This document shows, piece after piece, positions 36,201-44,650 of a stretch of DNA of 64,000 nucleotides. The translations under genes and the position numbers were made by a program. Positions within the stretch are counted from its first letter, which is position 1, and every line of letters begins with the position of its first letter. The DNA comes from Acheta domesticus (lineage: Eukaryota > Arthropoda > Insecta > Orthoptera > Gryllidae): NCBI GenBank assembly GCA_031308135.1, contig JAHLJT010009355.1:5765217-5829216 (forward strand), written 5' to 3'. The notes below the pieces were generated by a model. The model saw only the letters and a list, made by a program, of their open reading frames with translations. It ran no database searches and was not told the DNA's origin.

Positions 36201-36800
36201 CGGTTCGCGAGATTCAAACGGAAGTTGACTAACTCTTTCTATCTCGCGCCGAAGGAGATTTCGCATCATGTCCTTATCGTGTAATTCATTGCCAGATGAG
36301 TTTTCACCACTGACGTGTGTTTCACTGGAAAGCGATGAACCTTCAACGGGATCATAATTTTCAAGTTCTACATGTTCGTCATGTGGATTGTTCGAGCGAA
36401 GTACATATTCCGCATTTCTCTCAATGTCAGCAAGTTGATCTGCTGTGAATTTTCCACTGCTGAGTATGTATCGTCGTTGACTGGCAAGCTTCTTTGAGTC
36501 TAGGGTAGGTCTCATATCTGGGTTCCGCTCTCTCCATACCTTGAAAACTTCTATTTCAGAGCCCCCATTTTTCGCTTTTGCGTAGTAAAAGCACCACATC
36601 ACCTCCTTTAATTCATCCCGGGTCCATCTCTGACGATGGCTTCGAGCTACTGCCGGCTCTGGGTCCCTGGGACTAGCATCCGTGGGATGGCCAGACGTCG
36701 ACAAGGTGACATTAGCTCGGTTTCTGAGCAGGTATGGGACATTGGTAGAACAAGGCACGTTAAGATTCATTACATTGCTTGTTCTATCCATTTTGCTCAT
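33237..36800 (-). CDS. LINE ORF: reverse transcriptase with restriction-like endonuclease (R4/Dong type)
   Basis: The 1,187-residue polyprotein should nick its DNA target and reverse-transcribe the element RNA at the nick (target-primed reverse transcription) in the nucleus. The start chosen is the first ATG of the frame, at 36800; the frame opens at 36845 after a TGA, and the upstream GTG is not a credible eukaryotic start. Residues about 58-111 look like a Myb-type DNA-binding helix set with spaced Trp (59, 69, 89). Reverse transcriptase spans about 435-770: motif A AWIDYQKAFDSV with Asp574, GIFQGDSLSP at 634-643, catalytic YMDD at 678-681, and YLGIE at 750-754. A CCHC knuckle follows (Cys1001, Cys1004, His1013, Cys1018), then the endonuclease PD-x14-D (Pro1087-Asp1088 to Asp1103). 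No N-terminal C2H2 finger of R2 type is evident. All catalytic residues are present. Confidence 0.93.
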   Translation of the reverse strand: MSKMDRTSNVMNLNVPCSTNVPYLLRNRANVTLSTSGHPTDASPRDPEPAVARSHRQRWTRDELKEVMWCFYYAKAKNGGSEIEVFKVWRERNPDMRPTLDSKKLASQRRYILSSGKFTADQLADIERNAEYVLRSNNPHDEHVELENYDPVEGSSLSSETHVSGENSSGNELHDKDMMRNLLRREIERVSQLPFESREPLRRIYENAKAKRVIETLNSVLNEVVETPGRDLDITEINHIIYATGYLVSQIILGPAKNTDGRHQNRVNSSVPPWMNRIMKRIADTRREISFLAEASSKSMHTSKVQRKIFNVEQKYQIENDTSRLMVVEKLKEKIQAWAQRIRRYKRRIDFRVQNRLFETDAKRFYRNLTQKPNGKAVTPSKDDVEAFWAGIWEESRSYNKDASWLQSEVDAADELVETVEDVHQFSEEDLFKAIKNMGNWKSPGIDKIQIYWIKKLTAIHSHLAKAVNKIFENPKEIPEWLTRGITYLVPKAGDSSLAKNYRPITCLPVLYKVITSAIADKMYRHLDKNHLMPAEQKGCRKGSYGCKEILLLNKVILNDVKKRKRNLSMAWIDYQKAFDSVPHDWILKTLEIYRFHPRLVEFCKASMKSWSTRLLIHSGKEAVETRSIQINRGIFQGDSLSPLLFCISLIPLSRQLSQADFGFKLHGDERPVSHLFYMDDLKVFAKNEAILSQMLSVVNDFSNDICMKFGLDKCAKINLKRGKLTTSENIEIDTHTVIQDLEPGKTYKYLGIEECETISNDRMKERIRREYYRRVRLVLQSALNSRNKISAIGSLAVPVAEYSFGLVDWTEQEIRTMDRKTRKLLTMHHVSHPRADIHRLYVSRKEGGRGLRQIEASWHNAIVGLGKYVVSHQDDPLMRQVMKSDRRMGNRGIVSVARNIAKKTRQDTSNNTDTELLMLLNMKCETQKMLKKSWRDKPLHGQYLKRMDKVQINKDQSSMWLKRGRMKPESEALVIAAQDQALRTRHYDKAVLKISQDDKCRICLEQVETIDHIVSACPILAKTEYLKRHDRVCSYLHWQICTALEVPNTCPKWYEHSPKPVTSVGLCTILYDQQIQTDRTIAANKPDIVIRDLAKKSCLLIDVAVPCDQNVVTKEAEKRLKYKSLEIEISRMWGVKAQVVPIVIGALGFVPQNLSKNLSKLPGNSKDWEVQEIALFGTAHILRKVL

Positions 36801-37304
36801 TGGTTTGAATTGAAGATTCGCAGGACGCAAGTTCGAGTTCACAGATCACACTTAACCCTCGGGTTGTTTCCTGCCATCCGTTACTGCGACCCACAGTGGC
36901 CTCGGGGCATCCCCCCGCAGGGCCCAGCAAGGGGTCCCTCCGATCGCCAGTCGGCATTACTAAACCCTACGGGATTTTCACTGACTGCTGAAGGCAGCCT
37001 CCTTCGCTGGCTAATGCAAGGTTCGGGCCTCCACTCTAATCAGTGGCCTGGTGTGCCAAACCAGTTTCTCTCCTGTACCCTCTATGGGCCGACAACAGGA
37101 AGTCCAAAGGTTCATGACCCTTCCCTCTCTACTTACTTCCCACTCTCCTCAAAATGGAGTACTTCTTCGTCTGACCCCTCACCTTCAACCCATTCAGCAA
37201 GGGAGGCCCCACCGGTAGCTAGGCTACCACTGACATAGCTTTAAGGCTCATGGGGGTACTCAAGCTCCACCACCAACTGCAAGGTCGTGTACTCCCTAGG
37301 TGGA

Positions 37305-37305
<1 letters not shown>
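36801..37305 (-). promoter_or_regulatory. LINE 5' UTR with terminal stem-loop potential
   Basis: This 505-nt leader begins at the microsatellite junction with CTCCACC. That heptamer is complementary to GGTGGAG about 28 nt downstream (37265-37271 on the plus strand). A second pairing (GGGAGTAC with GTACCCCC) would interlock as a pseudoknot. A separate 6-bp hairpin, GGTAGC-CTA-GCTACC, lies near 37213-37227. Related elements carry 5' HDV-like ribozymes, but the expected P4 and catalytic C are not apparent here. An internal promoter is expected for this class but is not identifiable by eye. Confidence 0.5.

Positions 37306-37337
<32 letters not shown>
37306..37337. repeat. (TTA)n microsatellite at the LINE 5' junction
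   Basis: About 32 bp of TTA repeat abuts the 5' end of the minus-strand LINE, in the same register as the tract at 33111-33133. Confidence 0.97.
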
Positions 37338-37700
37338 GGCCTCAAGAAAGTGTGCGCAGATAATCTCTTCCCCCATACGTCATATACAGTTTTTACTGTT
37401 TTTTGACCAAATAGATAAATAAATAAACATACGCATTTAATTAATTCATTTAATAAACGATCATTTATCTGGAAATGAGGGCCAAGTTTACGACGAAAAC
37501 TTGTTTCTCGTAAGCCTGTCAAACAATAAAATATTACTGCACTGAATGAAGAGTGAATTAGGACAATTTAAAACCAACAACAAAAACCGAAGTTTGACAA
37601 TGGGGCACGTTAATTTGTGGGTAGTAAAAAAATATAAATTGCATTCTATACTACGAAGAAATGGAAGCTGTGGCGAACCAAAATAGAAGTTACAAATTGC
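37338..37700. other. AT-rich intergenic DNA
   Basis: No gene or repeat is recognised between the LINE and the next CpG island. Confidence 0.5.
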
Positions 37701-37995
37701 ATTCCGCGCCTCGTGCATTGTGCTTCGCAAGGCGGGCAAACGCACGACGAGCCGCTCGCTCGAGGAGGCAGGTGGTGGTCCGTCGTGGGAAGAATGTCGC
37801 TTATCTCCCTCGCGCCCCCCGAGGCTGCGCGGAGGTCGACGACCGCCTTTGGGGAGCGCCCCCGTCGCCCTCGGGGGGAGAGCATCGCCCCCAGGCCCCG
37901 CCCCCGCCGCCAGCTGCGACCCACCTGCCCCGCCGCCCGGAATTCTTCAGCTCCTCTGGGGGTGATTTCGGAGGCAGCGGGACCCGACCGAAGGA
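37701..37995. promoter_or_regulatory. CpG-rich island
   Basis: A strongly CpG-rich block with abrupt AT-rich flanks. Four overlapping frames on both strands (37646-38059) are Arg/Pro/Ala-rich and have no domain. Confidence 0.42.
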
Positions 37996-39205
37996 TCACC
38001 ACGAGCAGGAGCTATCGTTTAACTTCACACAAACAATAAAATGCAGAGCGCTAAGTTGACGGTCTCGTGATCTGCGTTAAGCATTGTTACAAGATGAAAA
38101 AGGATTTCTCGTTGAAACTCTAGTATTGTTTTATCCACATTCTGCATCACATCTTTGAAGAATCTGGTGTCAACTTACACATTTCTCACCAACTGTAGAT
38201 ACATCCAAACCCCGGAAATTTCAAGTCGTGCACCGCAACTACAAGGCACGCATCAAGAAAGTGACTGCTCTTGAAAACGACAATGCATGAGAAGTGGCAG
38301 TTACGCAGATTTCTAATCATTGTTTTAAAAAATGTCATTACTGCCATAGCTGGTATTGATTTATTGCCAGCCACATTTATGTTCTTACGAATTTGTCCTG
38401 TTTTGTTCAATAGTTTTAGTAAATATAATTTCAAGGTAAAATTATAATTTACATTCACTTATGTCACAGAATGAGGCGCACTAAATGGCAAACAAGATGT
38501 AACTTTTACAAAAAAAATGTTAAATCGAGAAAAGATAAAAATCACAGAATTTTTATGAATTCTGTGTATTCATAATAATTATATCAATAATGATTTAAGA
38601 TAATGCCATCAGCACCAAACATCAGGATTCAAAAAAGCACATTTTAAATCTCAAAGTCGTGAAGCTTTCCCCTGCACAGCAAGTTGATACATTTGTGGTC
38701 CGTTTTAACTATTTGCTTTCACTTGCAAATACATTCCCAAGTTTACGAATTTGAAAGATTATTCTACTTTCTTTATTGGAAACTGATAAGTTTAATGAAA
38801 GAGGAGACTAACGTTAACAACTTCCTTTCAAACAATCTACACCTAAGCAATTTCCAGGATCTTTGTGTCCATTAATTTACTGCTTATTGATTCGAAAATC
38901 TATTATATAACAAAAGCTGTAATGACATTCTTACTAATTTAATTTTGAGCTGTCTACTGCGTTATTTGACAGTCCAGGATCTTTTCTTATAGGATTTTTA
39001 ATTCTCTCTGGTCAGAACTTACAAATACGTAATGCAATGTTATTTACACAAATTCGCAATTTGATAAATTGTTTTAGGAATTTAATTTTCCGAAAATTGT
39101 ATTAACATATTTAGAACAGTATTAAATGATGTTTCCAAACTGTGCAGTTTTCGTACAGTAGTGTTGGATTTGCAAACCATAAATGTGCTGTCATTTTTCA
39201 AATAA
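37996..39205. other. AT-rich intergenic DNA
   Basis: No gene is recognised. A short inverted repeat (CAGAATT/AATTCTG) lies near 38547-38565. Frames of 63-90 codons lack domain signatures. Confidence 0.5.
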
Positions 39206-39670
39206 CAAACGAGCGAATGCAACGGGCGCGACGTGCACGCAGAACGGAGAAAGAAAGCAGGGGTGGGTGCAGGAAGCGCGGAGCGCACGTCGTCAATAAC
39301 GCAGCAAGGCAGGGGGAAGCCAGCGAGCGAGCGGCGTGCGCCCGAGTGGATGCGCGGGCGGGCGGGCGAGCGAGAGGGAGGGAGGGCGAGCGAGCGAGAG
39401 GGTGTGTGGGCGGCTGGAAGGCTCGCTTCCGGGACCCGCACCGGGGTTCTACCTCCAGCGCCTCGCCTCGCCTCGCCTCGGCTGGGCGCGGGGGCGGGGG
39501 CGGGGGCGGGGCGGTGAGCGCGGGGCGGGGCGGCGTGGCGTGGCGTGGCGTGGCGCCGCGCGAGCATCAGGGTCACTGGGGCGCATCCGGGCGGCAAGGC
39601 GCGGGCGGAGTTTGGGCAGCAGACACGCCTCCTCCTCCGTTGCTCCTCCGGCGCTCCGCCGTTGTTGTGG
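39206..39670 (+). promoter_or_regulatory. CpG island packed with short GC repeats, possible 5' UTR/promoter
   Basis: The richest island so far. It contains (GGGC/GAGC)n runs at about 39355-39405, (CGCCT)n at 39459-39479, (GGGGGC)n at 39488-39515 and (GGCGT)n at 39530-39556. It is followed directly by an ATG in good context opening a signal-peptide-like sequence, so it could be the promoter and 5' UTR of a plus-strand gene. The long frame running through it upstream of that ATG is low-complexity. Confidence 0.4.
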
Positions 39671-39672
39671 TC

Positions 39673-39777
39673 ATGGTTAAAAGGGGAGGAGGAGTCTCCG
39701 GCGATCTCACAATAGCGGCTCTCAAACTTTTTACATTGTTCGTCCTAACTCTTGGCACGGTGGAAAGCCAGGCTTAG
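39673..39777 (+). CDS. Candidate first coding exon with signal peptide (unidentified gene)
   Basis: An ATG at 39673 (G at -3 and G at +4, a favourable context) opens a 34-residue frame. It has a basic N-terminus (MVKRGG), a hydrophobic stretch (LTIAALKLFTLFVLTLG) and a small-residue region (VESQA), like a secretory signal peptide or anchor. The frame stops at 39775-39777, so a real gene would need a splice donor before it; CACG-GTGGAA near 39758 is a weak possibility. No downstream exon is recognised. The gene cannot be named, and the peptide may be chance. Confidence 0.3.
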   Translation: MVKRGGGVSGDLTIAALKLFTLFVLTLGTVESQA

Positions 39778-41614
39778 CCTCCAGCACATACGCCCGGAAC
39801 TGCATGGAGGGAGAGGAGGACTAGTGTCTTCTTTTCAAGTCGCCTTTATTGTTCACTCGTCTCAATTTACTGGAAGATGGTGTGAACATTTTTAAAGCCT
39901 CATGAAATGATTCCACATCCTTGAAGACAATGCCCTCCTCTGTGTTACACGATCCGTATCGATTCCCTCTATCCTCTACGTCTAGTATTAATTTTAAATA
40001 TACTCTCGAAAAATTGTGTTTGGCTCAGGTACACATGAAATTTTAGAAACTTTGTCGCGGACAGCTTGTTTCCTCGTGGAACAAAATACTGCTTGAAAAT
40101 ACTCGACTTGGTGCGTCAGAGTTAACTTGAAAGCGGTCTTGCGGGGTGTCCACAGCACTCCAGCGTTATAAATAAGATTGCCTTCCCTGAAATGAGAAGT
40201 GTGTACATTTTTGCTGTTCCACATTCGCCTGAGGAAAATATGTTGTTGTGCACCGACGACATCAGCAGGACATGCTTGCACAAAGTGAATAGACCTTGAT
40301 CTGGTCGTGTTTTTCGTAAGTGATCAAAACGTCACTGTCAGTAAAATATAGTAAATTACGTTTACAAATTTGCAGTAAGGCTAACAAAGCATGAAAGTTC
40401 ATAAATCGATCAAGTAGATTCACGTTTTGAGCTCTAGTAAAGATTCTGCACTTGAATTTCACTTAAGAAAACTGCTACCTTTCATTTGAAACTACGTATA
40501 ATAACAGCTATGCTTACATGCTTAAATTTAGTTTGCAGCTGCCACTTGTCTTCTACAATCACTTGCCATGGCCGGTCACGTGTGTGATTAATCTGTATGC
40601 GTAACTGCTGAACAGTCTCTGCATCAGAACCAGTACACGCATCGACATGGAACTAAGCGCTCCCTCCACGTTCGGGGAGCCCGAGGGGAATTGTTTAAGA
40701 GAGCGTTCCTGCAGTACGTCTCTTATTTAGCGACAGCTAAAGGCAGCCCCGAATTAAAAGAAATGGAACTAACTAATAAGAGAAAGTGTGCGTTATTTTC
40801 GAGCGCCACAATTTTTTTTTATTTGTGTATGACTAATTTCCAATGCCTGTAAAAATTAAAAGAACTGTACAGCCCCTGGCCATATGTGATGTGGGTACGG
40901 TTTCATTAGATGTTTAGGAACTCTGTAAAAATCCAAAAGCAATTCAAGTTTGGATGTTGAATGAAAAATTGATGGTGTGATTCCGCCTGCTCTCCTACTG
41001 CGCGAACTGACTGAATTTCCACACTCAGTGCGTCACTACTTACCACACAGCGCAATGTAGCAGCCACGCTCCTAGGAAGAGGTCGTTCGGTGTGAAATGT
41101 TTGCCATTCACGAGCTGCGTTGTGGAATAGCAAGTTTTTTATATTCTTGGTATGAATGAAACTATTGCACAGAATAAATATATTATATTTCGTGAAGTTC
41201 GTACTGTACCGAAATACTTATACTATATTTCGAGAATAATATTCGTTAAGGCTGAGTTTGTTAAAATATTTAATTTGTTACAATGTTTTAAAGAGAATTT
41301 TATTTGTTCACTTTGAGCTGTAGGTATACTATTTTTTGGGCTACCATTTTATGTGCTTTTGTTCAGAAGCATGTTTGATGCTGCGAGCTACAAGTATTAT
41401 ATACGTAGTATAATGGACTATAACGGATGCGATATTTTAGGACTACGTGACATTAAAAAATGTAACTTCCATACTATTACTTTTGCATATTTTATCAGTA
41501 TTATTTTAGTGTGTGCTCCCAATGCACGTTAAATAAAAAATAAGGAAAAATATACTTTTCGAAAATCATTACAAGTCAAAGCAGTTGAAATTAGTAATAT
41601 AAAGTAGGCACTTT
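39778..41614. other. AT-rich intergenic DNA
   Basis: No gene is recognised. A 75-codon minus-strand frame at 40906-41133 and others lack domain signatures. Confidence 0.5.
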
Positions 41615-41768
41615 CAATGAGAACTATAATTTATTAGATGATAGGGTGTCTAAAAAAAAGGCGTTGCTTATAGATTACACACAGCATTAGCGTGCTATAT
41701 TATAGGTGTGCTCCTACAAAAGAAGGATATTACGTACCTCGAAAACCTGCACACTCCACGCACTTGTC
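41615..41768 (+). repeat. Direct repeat, unit 1 (pairs with 42576-42743)
   Basis: It shares with the later copy AATGAGAAC, AAAAAAAGGCGTTGCTTA, AGCATTAGCGTGCTATATTA then TAGG, and TACCTCGA..CTGCA in the same order. The two copies differ by substitutions and indels, including an AACATAG insertion in the second. The family is unidentified. Confidence 0.8.
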
Positions 41769-42575
41769 ACACAATTCAAGCTGTGTCGTCACCACAGTTG
41801 GAATCACCTAGAACAGAGAAGGGACCTCTTGAGCATTGCTCCCTTGCGTACACAAACCAAAATTATCATTCATCAGGATAAGCATATAAATCAGGATTAT
41901 TTGAAATCTGTTAATATGAATTGATTATTTTATGATCCTGACCACTGTGATCTTTAGTTCCGAAAACGTAATGCATGTTATATCCCAAGGAGTGGCAATG
42001 TTCCTACCCCGCAGGAACATGAGTTCCAATGCCAACCTGCAAGACTGTTTGCGAAGTCCCCCTCCAGGATCTCCCCCAGCGGAGCACCACACAAGATACA
42101 AGCCCCCGACATACGAGACAGACTAGTGCTTGTAAGTGTGTGTGTGTGTAGGGGAGAGAAGAGGACAAGGTTGAGACAGGAAAGATGGTATTGATCGGCG
42201 AACTATTCTTGTGAAAGTCAAGTTCCAAAATAAAGTATCTTATGGAGATTTCTCTAAAACCCGAGATCAATTGTGGGAGACAGCGGATAGTTCCGTACTT
42301 AAGGGTAGAGAAAAGGAATAACGCTGAACAGCGCCGCCCACTGATTTGCTATTGAAGGTAATGCAATCAACGCCACGAAAGATATTCGACTTCATATCTG
42401 AATTCACCCTGGTCCAAGTAAAATTCGAGCTTCCGGCTTCAGGCACAGGATCGGGCGTGTAGCTCCGTGCTCAAAGTCTGGGCGAACGAATTTGACGCTA
42501 TTTTCCCCTTTTAAAACAAGGATTTACAAACTCCGGACCAGCTACTGTTTTTAATTATCAGCGCTAGACATTTTC
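41769..42575. other. Intergenic DNA with a possible SINE-core fragment
   Basis: Segment 42120-42185 (GTAAGTGTGTGTGTGTG, then a purine-rich AGGACAAG stretch) faintly resembles the minus-strand core of the SINE family. The match is too weak for a firm call. No gene is recognised. Confidence 0.4.
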
Positions 42576-42743
42576 CATGAGAACAATAACTTATTACATA
42601 ATAAGTTGTCTGAAAAAAAGGCGTTGCTTAGAGATTACATACATCTTTATAACATAGCATTAGCGTGCTATATTATAGGTTTTGTCCAAGAGAAAAATGA
42701 GTTTACATACCTCGACAATCTGCATGAACGACTCTACGCACTT
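42576..42743 (+). repeat. Direct repeat, unit 2 (pairs with 41615-41768)
   Basis: Second copy of the roughly 160-bp repeat, about 960 bp downstream in the same orientation. The copies could be two insertions of one unnamed element, or the ends of a larger one. Confidence 0.8.
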
Positions 42744-42884
42744 TACAAGGCACTTTACCTATCATAATCCACAACCTACAATTGAAAAAATAAAAAAGAA
42801 TCTTCTACACATCCCAATTTGCAGTAACTGGGTATTTAATTTACTTCTCGGCAACATGTTGCCTTCTTCACTTCGCCTGGCGAA

Positions 42885-43215
42885 AACATGTGGTTCCGCC
42901 GTTCCTCCCAGGGCCCGCGCGGGACAAAGGCCTCGCTAAGCGCCCGTGAGCGGCGGCGGCCGCGTCCCCTCCCCCGCACAAAGAGGGACTTTCTGACGCC
43001 CGCGCCACCGCCGCACAAAGGTGCTCGGGAGGAAAAACGCGGGACCCGCTAGGCGACGGCGGCGGCGCGTTTCGGAAAACAGATCGGGCCGCTGCCGGGG
43101 CCCCCGGTGTGAATGGAAGCCGCGGCGCCGACAAAAAGCGACGCGATGCCTCGTGATTATTACGGTTCCCTTGTCCTCCGGATTGGGGGCGCTCGGCGGA
43201 GGCTTCGAGAAAATC
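42885..43215. promoter_or_regulatory. CpG-rich island
   Basis: CpG-dense, with GGCGGCGGCCGCG and CGACGGCGGCGGCGCG runs. Overlapping frames on both strands are Arg/Ala-rich without domains. Flanks are AT-rich. Confidence 0.4.
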
Positions 43216-43971
43216 CTCAGACACGTAGAGGAGTCGCAGTCGGGTGTGGTTTGTGATTTTTTCGTGATTCATATTTGTTCAGACAATACCTGTTTTAAGG
43301 ATTCCATTTGCGTGGTTCACGGGTATTGGTCAAATAATGAGATTTCTGTCAGCCGATGTTTCAGATTTTTTTATCACCCCATCCTCAGGGTTTGCTGTGA
43401 GTAGAAGATTACATAAATATCATCATAATTGTTCAAATACCGAGCATACTGCTCCAATGCGAACAGTCAAGCAAGCTGGCATGACCCATTTATACGGACT
43501 ACATATTTCTTTATGTAAAGAGAGATATTAAAATAAAAGTTTCAAAAGCAATTGACCTTTGAAACGTTGGGACATTTGTAAAATAAAAATATGTTATTTT
43601 GAGTCTGCCTACAAATTATTGGACTTTCATAAGAATTATGGACTACATATTCATTAATGTCATGATTGGTCTACAGATGGTCATGAAACATGGCAGAAAT
43701 ACCTGTTTACTAAATTGTAACAAATAGAAACATCAAATGGTAGTACCAAGAAATTTATTCCCCGAGCCTTCAGATATATGACGGAATATTATGATTCCGT
43801 TTGTGTGCGAATAGTGTGTCATTATTTTGAATTAAAAAGGAATTATTAAACAAAGGAAACAACGCAGTTGTTCTGAATTCCGAAAGTGATAAAAAAACCC
43901 TCCAACTTTTTATTCCAATTAACGCAATTTTTAGCAGCTACGAAATAGAACCACTGCCATTAAATACATTA
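43216..43971. other. AT-rich intergenic DNA
   Basis: No gene or repeat is recognised. Confidence 0.5.
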
Positions 43972-44181
43972 AAGTGCGATTTTTGTACCTTTGCCCCCTG
44001 AAGGCCCGTCCTCACGATGGAATATGTCTCGGTATTTCGCGTCTTTCTCAGACGCGCCGCTAAATATCGTATCAAGCAAGTGTTTGCAATCATGCGACAT
44101 CTACCGGCACGAGCGAGAAAGACGCGAAAGTCCGTGTGATATTACATCGTGGCCATAGGGGCAGAGTTAGAAAAATCACAC
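43972..44181. mobile_element. Palindromic MITE, copy 2
   Basis: It matches the element at 23673-23892 in termini (AGTGCGATTTTT on the left; AAAAATCACACT on the right) and interior (GATGGAATATGTCTCGGTAT then TTCGCGTCTTTCTCAGAC). It is likewise a near-palindrome with no coding capacity. The left flank ends in TTA and the right flank begins TACAG or ACAG, so a TA target duplication is possible but not certain. Confidence 0.8.
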
Positions 44182-44279
44182 TACAGTTTATGCACGGTGT
44201 GTACTTCCAAGGAACTTCCAGTTACTACACCTTTCTTTCTACAAGGCCAATTGCATAATATAAATTTCGTTTTTTATCG

Positions 44280-44650
44280 ACTCGCAAGCCAACTAGCCAA
44301 CGTCCTTCTCCGACGCACACGCCCGCGTCCTAAGGCCAGCATCCGACAACGCTTTCACACGAGCGATTCCCGCGTCGGAAAGGAAACGCCGAAGCGCACA
44401 GTAAACGCCGGCTGCCGAGCGGCGGAAATCGCAAGTTGGGCCGACCCGCGCGCGGAAAGTGTTAAAGAGCCGAAGCGTCTGCGTGAAGGCGGCGTCGAGC
44501 GAACGCAGCGTTGATTCAAAACAAACTTCGCTGGCAGCCAGTCGCGCTTCCTTTCGTCGGGCGACAGACGCGCTCCTTTCCCTGCCGCACGCTCAAAATA
44601 CACACACCGCATGCGACCTACAACGCTTCGGTCCACCGAGGGACGGGTGA
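44280..44650. promoter_or_regulatory. CpG-rich island
   Basis: A CpG-rich patch directly after the MITE, with abrupt AT-rich sequence beyond 44690. Overlapping frames (44149-44514, 44355-44687) lack recognised domains. Confidence 0.4.

Larger units (their letters stand above)
33134..37305 (-). mobile_element. Full-length-looking R4/Dong-type non-LTR retrotransposon
   Basis: This roughly 4.17-kb element lies between two tracts of the same (TTA)n microsatellite, which defines both ends to the base. In element orientation it has a 505-nt 5' UTR (36801-37305), one ORF (33237-36800) and a 103-nt 3' UTR (33134-33236) without a poly(A) tail. A single ORF with a C-terminal restriction-like endonuclease and no APE domain places it among the R2/R4/NeSL-type lineages. 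Insertion into TAA repeats is the known habit of Dong in the R4 clade. The ORF has no stop or frameshift, so the copy is probably young. Confidence 0.85.

Noticed and set aside
36953..37055. HDV-ribozyme-like string (CAGCCTCCTTCGCTG with GCATTA/TAATGC) on the plus strand
   Set aside because: It lies antisense to the LINE leader. The P1 and P3 pairings are short, and no P2 or catalytic J4/2 segment can be completed.
36636..37238. 200-codon plus-strand frame overlapping the LINE 5' UTR and ORF start
   Set aside because: It is antisense to the retrotransposon and without domain signature, so best explained as a shadow frame.
42000..42190. Possible seventh locus of the SINE family
   Set aside because: Only a GT-rich plus purine-rich stretch resembles the SINE core. 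Box B, core and tail motifs are missing.
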